From positions 4,278,001-4,342,000 of the forward strand of contig NZ_CP022529.1 in assembly GCF_002237595.1 (NCBI RefSeq): a DNA stretch of 64,000 nucleotides, written 5' to 3'. This document shows positions 17,502-25,349 of the stretch, piece after piece. How positions within the stretch are numbered: the first letter of the stretch is position 1; every line of letters begins with the position of its first letter. Position numbers and translations under genes: made by a program. The stretch is from Labrenzia sp. VG12 (GTDB taxonomy: Bacteria; Pseudomonadota; Alphaproteobacteria; Rhizobiales; Stappiaceae). The notes under the pieces are model-generated. The model did not search any database, was not told the DNA's origin, and saw only the letters and a program-made list of their open reading frames with translations.

Positions 17502-18581
17502 ATGGCGGAGTTCCAGCCCCGTGTCTTCTCCGGCGTCCAGCCGACCGGCAACCTCCATCTTGGCAACTATCTGGGCGCGGTCTCGCGCTGGGTGCCGTTG
17601 CAGGACCAGATGCCGACCATCTTCTGCGTCGTCGACAGCCACGCCATCACCGCCGGCTTTCCGGACCCGCATGAGCTTGCCAACGCCACGCGGGAAGTGA
17701 CCGCAGCCTATATGGCGGCCGGCATCGATCCCAAGAAGTCGATCATCTTCAACCAGTCCCAGGTGCGCGAGCATGCGGAACTGGCCTGGATCTTCAACTG
17801 TGTCGCGCGCATGGGCTGGCTCAACCGCATGACCCAGTTCAAGGAAAAGGCCGGCAAGAACAAGGAAAACGCCTCCGTTGGCCTGTTCGCCTATCCGAAC
17901 CTGATGGCGGCCGACATTCTCGCCTATCGCGGCACGCATGTTCCGGTCGGTGATGACCAGAAGCAGCATCTGGAACTGACGCGCGACATCGCGGCCAAGT
18001 TCAACAACGACTTTGCCGACCGCATCAAGGAACTGGGCATCGGCGTTCCGAACCCGACACCGTCTCCTGAGCTGCCGGAATATCTCTATTTCCCGATGAC
18101 CGAGCCGATGATTGCCGGCCCGGCCACCCGGATCATGTCGCTGCGCGACGGCACCAAGAAGATGTCCAAGTCCGATCCGTCGGACCTGTCGCGCATCAAT
18201 CTGACCGACGATGCCGAGACCATCGCCAAGAAGATCAAGAAGGCGAAGACCGATCCGGATGCCCTGCCGAGCGAGACCGACGGTCTGGACGGCCGTCCGG
18301 AAGCGGACAACCTGGTCGGGATCTATGCCGCCCTCAGCGGCGCCAGCAAGGCCGATGTCCTGAAGGACTTCGGCGGTCAGCAGTTCTCGGCTTTCAAGCC
18401 GGCGCTGTCTGACCTGGCCGTTGAAAAGCTCTCGCCGATGACCGACGAGATGCGCCGGTTGCAGCAGGACAAGACCGAGATCGATGCGGTGCTGAAGGTC
18501 GGCGCCGAAAAGGCGTCCGAGATCGCCGAACCGGTCCTGAGGGACGTTCGCAAGATCATCGGGTTTCTGGACGTGCGCTAA
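17502..18581 (+). CDS. trpS: Tryptophanyl-tRNA synthetase
   Basis: Class I aminoacyl-tRNA synthetase of 359 residues that charges tRNA-Trp. The HIGH-type motif appears as TGNLHLGNYLGA near residue 16 and the KMSKS motif as KKMSKSDPS near residue 220. The start ATG 17502 follows AAAGGGA; a TTG two codons upstream is less likely. The length is standard for the bacterial enzyme. An intrinsic terminator follows at 18605. Upstream is a 120-bp gap after murJ with no visible leader peptide or T-box, as expected outside Firmicutes. Confidence 0.97.
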   Translation: MAEFQPRVFSGVQPTGNLHLGNYLGAVSRWVPLQDQMPTIFCVVDSHAITAGFPDPHELANATREVTAAYMAAGIDPKKSIIFNQSQVREHAELAWIFNCVARMGWLNRMTQFKEKAGKNKENASVGLFAYPNLMAADILAYRGTHVPVGDDQKQHLELTRDIAAKFNNDFADRIKELGIGVPNPTPSPELPEYLYFPMTEPMIAGPATRIMSLRDGTKKMSKSDPSDLSRINLTDDAETIAKKIKKAKTDPDALPSETDGLDGRPEADNLVGIYAALSGASKADVLKDFGGQQFSAFKPALSDLAVEKLSPMTDEMRRLQQDKTEIDAVLKVGAEKASEIAEPVLRDVRKIIGFLDVR

Positions 18582-18604
18582 GGCAGACAGCCCGCATAGA
18601 ACTG

Positions 18605-18634
18605 AAAAAGCCCGGCCGCCGTGCCGGGCTTTTT
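18605..18634 (+). terminator. Intrinsic terminator after trpS
   Basis: Perfect 7-bp GC stem (GCCCGGC / GCCGGGC) with a 6-nt loop, flanked by five A and followed by five T, 24 bp after the trpS stop. The A/T flanks extend the stem, so it may also work in the opposite direction. Confidence 0.9.
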
Positions 18635-18755
18635 GTTGATCACGTCCTGTCGTCAGGCCGGGGGCTGCGCTGCTGTTCCGCTCCGGGGTAGCCTCCTGCG
18701 AACTTGTCGGCGGCCGGCACCTGAAACTTCGCAATTGCTCCGGGAACCTCGGACC

Positions 18756-18785
18756 AAAAGAAACGGCGGCTCCGGGGAGCCGCCG
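18756..18785 (-). terminator. Intrinsic terminator after dctM
   Basis: On the minus strand, 24 bp past the dctM stop, CGGCGGCTCC and GGAGCCGCCG form a 10-bp inverted repeat (18764-18785) followed by TTTCTTTT. This would end the dctPQM transcript. Confidence 0.8.
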
Positions 18786-18809
18786 CAAGGTGCTGGTAGG
18801 TAACGTCTT

Positions 18810-20411
18810 TTATTGGGTTATGATCTCCGGCCCCATGAAGTAATAGGGCAGGAAGGTCGACAGGGCCGGCACATAGGTCACCAGGATCAGGAACAGGAGC
18901 AGCACCAGAACGAAGGGTGCGGCGGCCTTGACCACCTGGACCAGGCTCATGCCCGTGATCCCCGAGGTCACGAACAGGTTCAGCCCGATCGGCGGCGTGA
19001 TCATGCCGATTTCCATGTTCACCACCATCAGGATGCCCAGATGGATCGGATCGACGCCGAGCTCGATGCCGATCGGGAACACCACCGGAGCAACGATCAG
19101 GAGCAGCCCGGACGGCTCCATGAACTGGCCGCCGATCAGCAGGATGATGTTGACCGCGATCAGGAAGGTGAACCAGTTGAAGCCGGCTTCAACCATCCAG
19201 TCGGTGATCACCTGCGGGATCTGTTCCGCCGTCAGCGTGTGTGCAAAGAGCAGCGCGTTGACGATGATGAACATCAGCATGATCGTGGTCTTGCCGGAAT
19301 CAGACAGCACCTTCTTGGTGTCCCTGTGGAACAGCGCCGGGAAGAAATTCCAGCCGATCAAACCAAGATTTCGGCCCCAGACCTTGCCGCCAACCGCATA
19401 GGTGGCCGGCAGGGCGGCGGGCGAAATGCCGTGGCGCAGCAGCGGATACCCGATCAGGGCGGCCAGCAGAATGGCGGCGCTGTCGATCCCGAAGAATGCG
19501 GTCCGGCTGGTGAAGGCATAGGCAAGGGCCGACCAGACGAACATGGCGATGATCGCATAGGTGATGGTCTTGAAGCCGGCAAGACCCAGCTCGCCGTCCG
19601 TTTCGCTGACCCAGCCGACGCCTGAAAGCGGGCCCATGTCGCGATAGACAAACAGCGCGATCAGACCGGCATAGACGGCGGCAACGGCTGCAGCTTCCGT
19701 CGGCGTGAAGACACCGCCATAGATGCCGCCCAGGATGATGACCATCAGGAACAGTCCGACGGCTGCCTGCGAGACCGAGCTCCAGAGTTCCTTCCATCCG
19801 GCCCAGGGCTGCGCCGGCAGCTTCTTGACGCGCGCCATGATGTAGATCGCGGTCATGAGCATCAGGCCGGCAATGATGCCGGGGATGACCCCTGCAAAGA
19901 ACATGCGGCCGACGGAGACGTTTGTTGCCGCGGCATAGACCACCATCACGATGGAGGGCGGGATCAGGATGCCGAGCGTGCCCGCATTGGCGATGACACC
20001 GGCTGCGAATTCCTTGGTGTAGCCCGCATGGCGCATGCCGGCGATGGCAATGGTACCGATGGCAACCACGGTGGCGGGCGAAGAGCCGGACAGGGCCGCA
20101 AACAGCATGCAAGCGAACACCGCGGCAATGGCGAGACCCCCGCGGATCCAGCCAACGGCGTCGATCGAGAAGCGGATGATGCGCCGGGCAACGCCGCCGG
20201 TCGACATGAAGCTCGAAGCCAGGATGAAGAACGGGATCGCCAACAGTGTGAAGTTCTGCGAGGCGTTGAACAGCTGCACCGCCACGGAGCTCATGGAATC
20301 ATGGCTGAACAGCGCGATATAGAGGACGGCCGAAAGGCCAAGCGAAACGGCAATCGGGACCCCGAGGAACAGAAAGCCGAAGACGAAGATAAACAGAAAT
20401 GCGGTTTCCAT
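18810..20411 (-). CDS. dctM: TRAP transporter large permease DctM, enlarged
   Basis: Main transport subunit of a tripartite ATP-independent periplasmic (TRAP) transporter, normally about 12 helices. The N-terminus GVPIAVSLGLSAVLYI, TLLAIPFFILASSFM, ATVVAIGTIAI and the late VNMEIGMITPPIGLNLFV block are the DctM signature. The protein has 533 residues, roughly 100 more than the usual 425-440. The extra part lies at about residues 255-365, after FTPTEAAAVAAVYAG and before KKVLSDSGKTT, and contains two further hydrophobic segments. It starts 7 nt after the dctQ stop. With DctP and DctQ it should import C4-dicarboxylates using a sodium gradient; the substrate is inferred from the neighbouring DctB/DctD pair. 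Confidence 0.93.
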   Translation of the reverse strand: METAFLFIFVFGFLFLGVPIAVSLGLSAVLYIALFSHDSMSSVAVQLFNASQNFTLLAIPFFILASSFMSTGGVARRIIRFSIDAVGWIRGGLAIAAVFACMLFAALSGSSPATVVAIGTIAIAGMRHAGYTKEFAAGVIANAGTLGILIPPSIVMVVYAAATNVSVGRMFFAGVIPGIIAGLMLMTAIYIMARVKKLPAQPWAGWKELWSSVSQAAVGLFLMVIILGGIYGGVFTPTEAAAVAAVYAGLIALFVYRDMGPLSGVGWVSETDGELGLAGFKTITYAIIAMFVWSALAYAFTSRTAFFGIDSAAILLAALIGYPLLRHGISPAALPATYAVGGKVWGRNLGLIGWNFFPALFHRDTKKVLSDSGKTTIMLMFIIVNALLFAHTLTAEQIPQVITDWMVEAGFNWFTFLIAVNIILLIGGQFMEPSGLLLIVAPVVFPIGIELGVDPIHLGILMVVNMEIGMITPPIGLNLFVTSGITGMSLVQVVKAAAPFVLVLLLFLILVTYVPALSTFLPYYFMGPEIITQ

Positions 20412-20417
20412 CGGGCC

Positions 20418-21125
20418 TTAGTCCTTCAAGACGTCTTTGTTCTCGGCAACCAGCTCCTCCGCCTCGTGGGCGGCGATGATGGCTTCCTTCTTGCCGGTCA
20501 GGATGAGGAGGAACCCCTGAAGGGCACGATAGGCCAGAAGCGCAAGGCCGATGGGCAGGATGATGTAGGGCATCCAGCGCGGCACGCGTTCCTTGACGCC
20601 GAACCACTCCTGGATGAAGCCCGGCCATTTCAGGTCCTCCATGCCGATCGGCACCTTGTAGAACTTGGCGAAATAGGCATAGGCACCGCCGGTCGAGCCC
20701 TTGTTTTCCAGCGCGAGCATGCCGCCGAACCAGGTGGCATCGAACAGCAGCACGGCATAAAGCAGCGTCAGCCCCGCGCCGAGCAGCGCGGCCAGACGGT
20801 ACATGGGTGCGGGCAGAAGCTTGATGACTGCGTCAACGCCGAGATGGGCACCGATCTTGATGCCGTAGCTCATGCCGAACAGGATCAGCCAGGCAAACAG
20901 CACGCGGGTGAATTCCAATGCTGCCCCCCAGCCGGAGTTGAAACCGTAGCGGGCGACGACCTGGGAAAAGGTGACGAGTGTCATCAGGGCCAGAATGATG
21001 GCGATGATGTTCTCATCCAGCGACGCGATGGTCTTTGGCGACACCCTGTCCAGTACGACGTAGAGGCAGAAGAAAACGGCGGTGAGCAAGAGTGGCCAAT
21101 AGTAGGCCAGGAACTCCGAACCCAT
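20418..21125 (-). CDS. dctQ: TRAP transporter small permease DctQ
   Basis: Small membrane subunit of the TRAP transporter, four helices, 235 residues. Family features include the N-terminal LLLTAVFFCLYVVLDRV helix, the RVLFAWLILFGMSYGIKIGAHLGVD block and the C-terminal ILPIGLALLAYRALQ helix. It is longer than most DctQ proteins because of an extra hydrophilic loop (about residues 125-180, AYAYFAKFYKVPIGMEDLKW). Longer DctQ proteins of this kind are known in dicarboxylate systems such as that of Rhodobacter. It lies between dctP and dctM on the same strand. Confidence 0.92.
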   Translation of the reverse strand: MGSEFLAYYWPLLLTAVFFCLYVVLDRVSPKTIASLDENIIAIILALMTLVTFSQVVARYGFNSGWGAALEFTRVLFAWLILFGMSYGIKIGAHLGVDAVIKLLPAPMYRLAALLGAGLTLLYAVLLFDATWFGGMLALENKGSTGGAYAYFAKFYKVPIGMEDLKWPGFIQEWFGVKERVPRWMPYIILPIGLALLAYRALQGFLLILTGKKEAIIAAHEAEELVAENKDVLKD

Positions 21126-21173
21126 GGTCCCCCCATAGTGAAGCGCTCTTGAACGAGCTTGTTCATGGTATGA

Positions 21174-21199
21174 GGAAGAAGGCCATGAGGCCTTCTTCC
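21174..21199 (-). other. Stable hairpin between dctP and dctQ
   Basis: GGAAGAAGGCC and GGCCTTCTTCC form a perfect 11-bp stem with a 4-nt loop, 25 bp beyond the dctP stop. On the minus strand there is no run of T after it. Such hairpins after binding-protein genes commonly protect the upstream mRNA so that more binding protein than permease is made; that role is inferred here. Confidence 0.6.
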
Positions 21200-21223
21200 A
21201 TGTTGTGTATGTCGGGAGTGGGA

Positions 21224-22228
21224 TCAGCTGGCCTTGTTGGAGGCGACTGCAGCGTCGATCACGTCCTGGCCGATGTCGTCGCGGAACTTGTCCCAGACCG
21301 GCTTCATGGTTTCAACCCACTCGTTACGCTGTTCCGGCGTCAGAGTGCGGACTTCACCACCAGCTTCGATGATCTTCTGCTTGTTGGCTTCGTTGATGTC
21401 GGTCGAACGGGCGTTGTACTCGTCGGTGACTTCGTTGAAGATCGTCAGGAACTGGTCACGCACGTCGCCATCCAGGCTGTCGAGCCATTCCTGGGAGGTC
21501 ACGGCCAGGTAGGTCAGCAGCTGGTGGTTGGTTTCAGTGGTGCCGTCCTGCACTTCGAAGAACTTCTGGGTGTAGATGTTGGACCAGGTGTTTTCCTGTC
21601 CATCCACAACACCGGTCTGCAGCGCGCCATAGACTTCCTTGAAGGCCAGTTTCTGGGCGTTGGCGCCCATGGCTTCGATCATGGCCACGGCCACGTCGGA
21701 GGTCTGCACGCGGAACTTCAGGCCGGCAGCGTCGCTCGGCACCAGCAGCGGCTTGTTGGCGGAGAACTGCTTCAGGCCGTTGAAGACATAGCCGAGGCCG
21801 ACAAAGCCGTAATCGGACATGGCGCCCAGCAGTTCCTGACCCTTTTCACCCTTGGTGAAGGTGGTGACCGCATCCATGTTGGTGAACAGGAACGGCAGGT
21901 CGAAGACGCGGTATTTCAGCGTGTAGGATTCGAACTTGGACAGAGACGGTGCTGCGAGCTGGACGTCGCCGAGCAGCAGAGCTTCCATCACCTTGTTGTC
22001 GTCGAACAGCTGCGAAGACGGGAACACCTGCATGCAGGCCTTGCCGTCCATTTCCGTGTTGATGCGGTTCGCCAGTGCGGTGGCCATTTCCCCTTTCGGG
22101 TGACCTTGGGCTGCAACCACGTGGCTGAACTTGATGATGACTTCACCGTCGCCGCAGTCATCTGCATATGCGGACGGGGCAAAGGCAAAGGAAGCCGCAG
22201 CTGCAGCGGCAAGTACAAACTTTTTCAT
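21224..22228 (-). CDS. dctP: TRAP transporter solute-binding protein DctP
   Basis: Periplasmic solute receptor of the TRAP transporter, 334 residues with signal peptide MKKFVLAAAAAASFAFAPSAYA. Family motifs include IIKFSHVVAAQGHPKGEMA, LEVFP-like MQVFPSSQL, LKFRVQTSDVAVAMIEAMGA (the conserved arginine that binds a substrate carboxylate is in KFRVQ) and GVVDGQENTWSNIYTQKFFEVQ. This is the DctP type seen in C4-dicarboxylate systems. A strong GGGAGGA Shine-Dalgarno precedes the ATG. Expression probably depends on sigma54 and DctD (see the promoter and palindrome upstream). Confidence 0.94.
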   Translation of the reverse strand: MKKFVLAAAAAASFAFAPSAYADDCGDGEVIIKFSHVVAAQGHPKGEMATALANRINTEMDGKACMQVFPSSQLFDDNKVMEALLLGDVQLAAPSLSKFESYTLKYRVFDLPFLFTNMDAVTTFTKGEKGQELLGAMSDYGFVGLGYVFNGLKQFSANKPLLVPSDAAGLKFRVQTSDVAVAMIEAMGANAQKLAFKEVYGALQTGVVDGQENTWSNIYTQKFFEVQDGTTETNHQLLTYLAVTSQEWLDSLDGDVRDQFLTIFNEVTDEYNARSTDINEANKQKIIEAGGEVRTLTPEQRNEWVETMKPVWDKFRDDIGQDVIDAAVASNKAS

Positions 22229-22303
22229 CTGATGTCCTCCCAGACATTTCGAATTGACGGCCGGGTTGGCCGGACAGCGCGGTGGCTGGTCGGCACATCA
22301 TTG

Positions 22304-22318
22304 GCAATCCGCGTGCCA
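22304..22318 (-). promoter_or_regulatory. Sigma54 (-24/-12) promoter of dctPQM
   Basis: On the minus strand, TGGCACG (22318-22312), spacer CGGA, TTGC (22307-22304) matches the sigma54 consensus TGGCACGN4TTGC with every position correct. The -12 element lies about 76 nt before the dctP ATG. Confidence 0.88.
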
Positions 22319-22433
22319 AGTGCCGCCTGCTTCTTGAAAAGCGCCGGTTTCTGCAGGTTAACAAAGTATGACTTTGCGCGCGTCTTGGGAGGACCCCTTA
22401 GGAAATGGGTGGAGTCTGACACATGGTGGACAG

Positions 22434-22459
22434 GCGATGTGTCGAAACCGACACATCGC
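22434..22459. promoter_or_regulatory. Probable DctD enhancer site (UAS) for dctPQM
   Basis: Perfect 11-bp inverted repeat GCGATGTGTCG / CGACACATCGC around AAAC, about 120 bp upstream of the sigma54 promoter, a normal distance for an enhancer. The core GTGTCGAAACCGACAC has the same shape as the rhizobial DctD site recalled as GTGCGGAAATCCGCAC. A weaker second half-site TGACAC lies at 22417-22422, 32 bp away (about three helical turns), as in tandem DctD sites. Confidence 0.7.
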
Positions 22460-22485
22460 AGGTCATCGAGGGCGATCCGCGCGGA

Positions 22486-23400
22486 CTATTGCCAGAGGGC
22501 ACCGCTTTCCGGATCGTGGCGCACGGGTCTTGCCAGTTGCCTGAGCTTGTCGGGGTTGCGGACAACAAGGATGCGGTCGATCCGGCCGTCCTCGTCATAA
22601 CCGAAGGTCAGGGCGGTCACCACGCGCATGTCCTCCAGGACGACCAGCCCGCGCAGCCCGTTGATAAAACAGGGCAGGACCGGGGCACCGCCCCACAGGC
22701 GGCGGATAATCTGGGCCACATATTTGGCGACCTCGTCGCGCCCCTCGAGCACACGGCCGAGGGCCGCCACCTTGCCGCCGCCGTCGGAGTGGAACTGCAC
22801 CGTTTCCGACAGCAAGCCACTGAGCTGGTCCGTCGAGCCGCTTTCCACCGCGTTCAGGAAGGCCGACAGCATCTGCTGCTGGTGATCGGGTGTCGGCACG
22901 AAGCGCGTCGCAGGGTTCTGGATGTGCCTGCCGGCCCGTGACACCAGCTGGCGGCAGGCGGTTTCGCTGAGGTCCAGCGCCTGTGCGACATCCTCATAGG
23001 GTTTGCCGAACACTTCCCGCAGCACGTAGGCCGCGCGTTCCTTCGGGCTGAGCCGTTCCAGCAACAGCAAAAAGGCCGTTGTCAGCGACTGGGCCCGCTC
23101 CAGGTCGATTTCGGGGTCTGACCCGGCATCGACCTGGAGCGGTTCGGGGATCCACGGGCCGACATAGTCGACCCGTTTCCGGTGCGCCGCCTTGAGCGCG
23201 TCCAGACAGCAATTGGTGCAAACCGTTGTCAGAAAGGCTTCCCGATTGGCTATCGAGGCTTTTTCCGTGCCCTGCCATTTCAGAAACGTGTCCTGGACCG
23301 CATCCTCGGCATCCGCCATGGAGCCGAGCATGCGGTAGGCCAGCCCCAGAAGGCGCGGGCGCATGGTTTCGAATGGATCGCTGTCCGGACCTGTCATCAT
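22486..23400 (-). CDS. ECF41-type RNA polymerase sigma factor (SigJ-like) with fused C-terminal regulatory domain
   Basis: Sigma factor of 304 residues. Region 2 (about 10-75, LAYRMLGSMADAEDAVQDTFLKW) and region 4 (about 108-160, LSPKERAAYVLREVFGKPYEDVA) are followed by an SnoaL-like C-terminal domain. Three hallmarks of the ECF41 group are present: WIPEP in the linker (83-87), DGGGK (206-210) and NPDKL (282-286). In this group the fused domain replaces a separate anti-sigma factor. It starts 15 nt after a carboxymuconolactone-decarboxylase gene, the classic ECF41 partner. The signal that activates it is unknown. Confidence 0.92.
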   Translation of the reverse strand: MMTGPDSDPFETMRPRLLGLAYRMLGSMADAEDAVQDTFLKWQGTEKASIANREAFLTTVCTNCCLDALKAAHRKRVDYVGPWIPEPLQVDAGSDPEIDLERAQSLTTAFLLLLERLSPKERAAYVLREVFGKPYEDVAQALDLSETACRQLVSRAGRHIQNPATRFVPTPDHQQQMLSAFLNAVESGSTDQLSGLLSETVQFHSDGGGKVAALGRVLEGRDEVAKYVAQIIRRLWGGAPVLPCFINGLRGLVVLEDMRVVTALTFGYDEDGRIDRILVVRNPDKLRQLARPVRHDPESGALWQ

Positions 23401-23415
23401 GAAGGCTGCCTTCCG

Positions 23416-23847
23416 TCAGTGGTTGGACACCTGGACCCGGTTCCACAGGTTGATCATGGCAACGGCGGCCGTGATCGCACTGATCTCGGCATCGCTGAAG
23501 TGATTGCGCAGATCGGACCTGAGCCACTCGTAGTCCGTTTTGGGGTCAAGGCTGGTCAGCGCCTCGGTCCAGGCGAAGGCGGCCTTTTCCGCCGGCGTGA
23601 AATCATCGACATGCCGCCAGACCACAACGCGCTGCAGCCGCTCCTGGGTCTCGCCATCGGTCAGCGCTTCCTCGGTATGCATCTTGACGCAATAGGCGCA
23701 CTGGTTGATCTGCGAGGCGCGCAGATCGATCAGGTGCCGCAATTTCGGCTCCAGTTCCGCCTTGCCGATCGCACCGCTCGCGGCAACGAAGCATTTCACG
23801 ATGTCCGGGACGTTCTGGTAGTGATTGATGGCCGTTGAAGTTGTCAT
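23416..23847 (-). CDS. Carboxymuconolactone decarboxylase/AhpD-like protein
   Basis: AhpD-superfamily protein of 143 residues. The start ATG 23847 has GGAAG 7 nt upstream. The redox pair CAYCVKMH (around residue 58) with the preceding LIDLRASQINQ helix is the family signature; proteins with this CxxC usually act as small peroxidases or disulfide reductants rather than true decarboxylases. The later FTPAEKAAFAWTEALT block also fits. It heads a two-gene operon with the ECF41 sigma factor and has an ECF41-type promoter, so it is the likely target of that factor. Confidence 0.9.
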   Translation of the reverse strand: MTTSTAINHYQNVPDIVKCFVAASGAIGKAELEPKLRHLIDLRASQINQCAYCVKMHTEEALTDGETQERLQRVVVWRHVDDFTPAEKAAFAWTEALTSLDPKTDYEWLRSDLRNHFSDAEISAITAAVAMINLWNRVQVSNH

Positions 23848-23889
23848 GTGTGTCTTCCGTCCTTGGTTGCAATATGGGGACACAGGGAT

Positions 23890-23916
23890 GACGAGCGAAG
23901 GCTTTCGTCTGTGACA
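23890..23916 (-). promoter_or_regulatory. ECF41-type promoter upstream of the carboxymuconolactone decarboxylase gene
   Basis: On the minus strand, TGTCACA (23916-23910) and CGTC (23893-23890) are separated by exactly 16 nt, the published ECF41 target pattern as I recall it. The -10 element lies 43 nt before the start codon at 23847. Confidence 0.8.
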
Positions 23917-24004
23917 TGAGGGTAAGATTTTTTTCTCACCGTTTGTCATTCCGCTTGTTGCGGGAGGACAACTGAGACCTTTGTGAAGGCTGGAAAGGGC
24001 CTCA

Positions 24005-25339
24005 TCAGGCCGGTAGGGCCTCTTCCTTGCCGAGACCGTATTTGCGCATCTTTTCATAGAGCGCCTTGCGGGAGAGGCCGAGGGTCTCGTAGGTCGGTTT
24101 GATGGCGCCGTCATTGCGCTTCAGTTCCGCAGCGATCAGGGCCCGTTCATAGGCGGCGACCCGTTCGAAGAGCGTGCTGCCCGCATCTCCCGTTGGCTCT
24201 GTGACCTCTTCCACGCCAAGCACGAAACGGTCGGCGACATTGCGCAATTCGCGCACATTGCCGGGCCAGTCGCGGGCCATCAGGCCGGCCAGGTAGTCTT
24301 CACCGATATCGGGGATCTCGCGCCGGTAGCGCGCACGGGCTTCAACGGCCAGATGCCGGAACAGGAGCGGGATATCCTGCAGCCGGTCCCGAAGGGGCGG
24401 TATGGAGACGTTGACGACGTTCAGCCTGTAGAAGAGATCGAGGCGGAACCGCCCTTCCTTGCCGGCCGCCTCAAGGTCATCCTTGGTTGCTGCGATAAAC
24501 CGCACGTCCAGTTCGATGGCCTTGTTGGATCCGAGCCGCTCGATGGTCCGGGTCTCGATCACACGCAGCAGCTTGACCTGCAGTTCCAGGGGCATGGATT
24601 CGATTTCGTCCAGAAACACTGTGCCGCCATGGGCGTGTTCCAGTTTGCCGATGCGCTGGCCGCTGGCGCCGGTGAAGGCGCCTTTTTCGTGCCCGAACAG
24701 CTCCGATTCGATGATTTCGGCAGGCAATGCGCCGCAATTGAGCGCCACAAACGGCTTGTCGGCGCGCGGGCCTTCATCATGCAGGGCCCTGGCAACGACT
24801 TCCTTGCCGGAGCCGGTCTCGCCGAGGATCAGGACATCGGCGTCGGTTGTCGCTAGCGCCGTGACATTGCGGCGAAGCAGGTCCATGGCCGGTGTCCGCC
24901 CGACGAGACGGCTTTCCAGGCCGGTCCGGTCTGCCAGTTCCTCGCGCAGCTTGCGGTTTTCCAGAACCAGCCGGCGCTTGTCGAGAGCGCGTTCCACGAC
25001 GGAGGCCAGATGGGAAACGGAAAACGGTTTTTCCAGAAAGTCATAGGCACCGGCCCGCATGGCCTCGACCGCCAGTGGTACGTCGCCATGGCCGGTGATC
25101 AGCACCACCGGCAGGGCCGGATCGATCTCGAAGGCCTTTTTCATCACCTGGAAACCGTCTGTGCCCGGCATGCGGATGTCGGTCACCAGCACGCCGTAGA
25201 AATCCCGGTTGACCTTTTCCAGGGCGTCTTCCGGCGCACCTGTTGCAAAAACGTCCTGGCCGGAAAGCTCCAGTCCCTGGCTCAGGGATCCGCGCAGATC
25301 CTCCTCGTCGTCTATCAAAAGGACGGTTGCGTGATCCAT
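24005..25339 (-). CDS. dctD: Sigma54-dependent response regulator DctD
   Basis: NtrC-family activator of 444 residues. Receiver domain at 1-120 (LLIDDEEDL acidic pocket, TDIRMPG with the phospho-accepting Asp, ITGHGD, EKPF); AAA+ sigma54-interaction domain at about 140-370 with Walker A GETGSGKE, the sigma54-binding GAFTGA loop and Walker B GTVFLDEIE; Fis-type HTH at the C-terminus (YETLGLSRKALYEKMRKYGL). The start ATG 25339 places the receiver at residue 3; longer upstream frames are not needed. Its partner DctB is immediately upstream. The target is most likely dctPQM, 1.8 kb downstream, where the promoter and palindrome fit. Confidence 0.93.
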   Translation of the reverse strand: MDHATVLLIDDEEDLRGSLSQGLELSGQDVFATGAPEDALEKVNRDFYGVLVTDIRMPGTDGFQVMKKAFEIDPALPVVLITGHGDVPLAVEAMRAGAYDFLEKPFSVSHLASVVERALDKRRLVLENRKLREELADRTGLESRLVGRTPAMDLLRRNVTALATTDADVLILGETGSGKEVVARALHDEGPRADKPFVALNCGALPAEIIESELFGHEKGAFTGASGQRIGKLEHAHGGTVFLDEIESMPLELQVKLLRVIETRTIERLGSNKAIELDVRFIAATKDDLEAAGKEGRFRLDLFYRLNVVNVSIPPLRDRLQDIPLLFRHLAVEARARYRREIPDIGEDYLAGLMARDWPGNVRELRNVADRFVLGVEEVTEPTGDAGSTLFERVAAYERALIAAELKRNDGAIKPTYETLGLSRKALYEKMRKYGLGKEEALPA

Positions 25340-25349
25340 GAGGGCCTTT

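Noticed and set aside
16938..18788. 616-codon minus-strand frame across murJ and trpS
   Set aside because: Antisense shadow of two well-conserved genes; composition is Arg/His/Asp rich with no family pattern.
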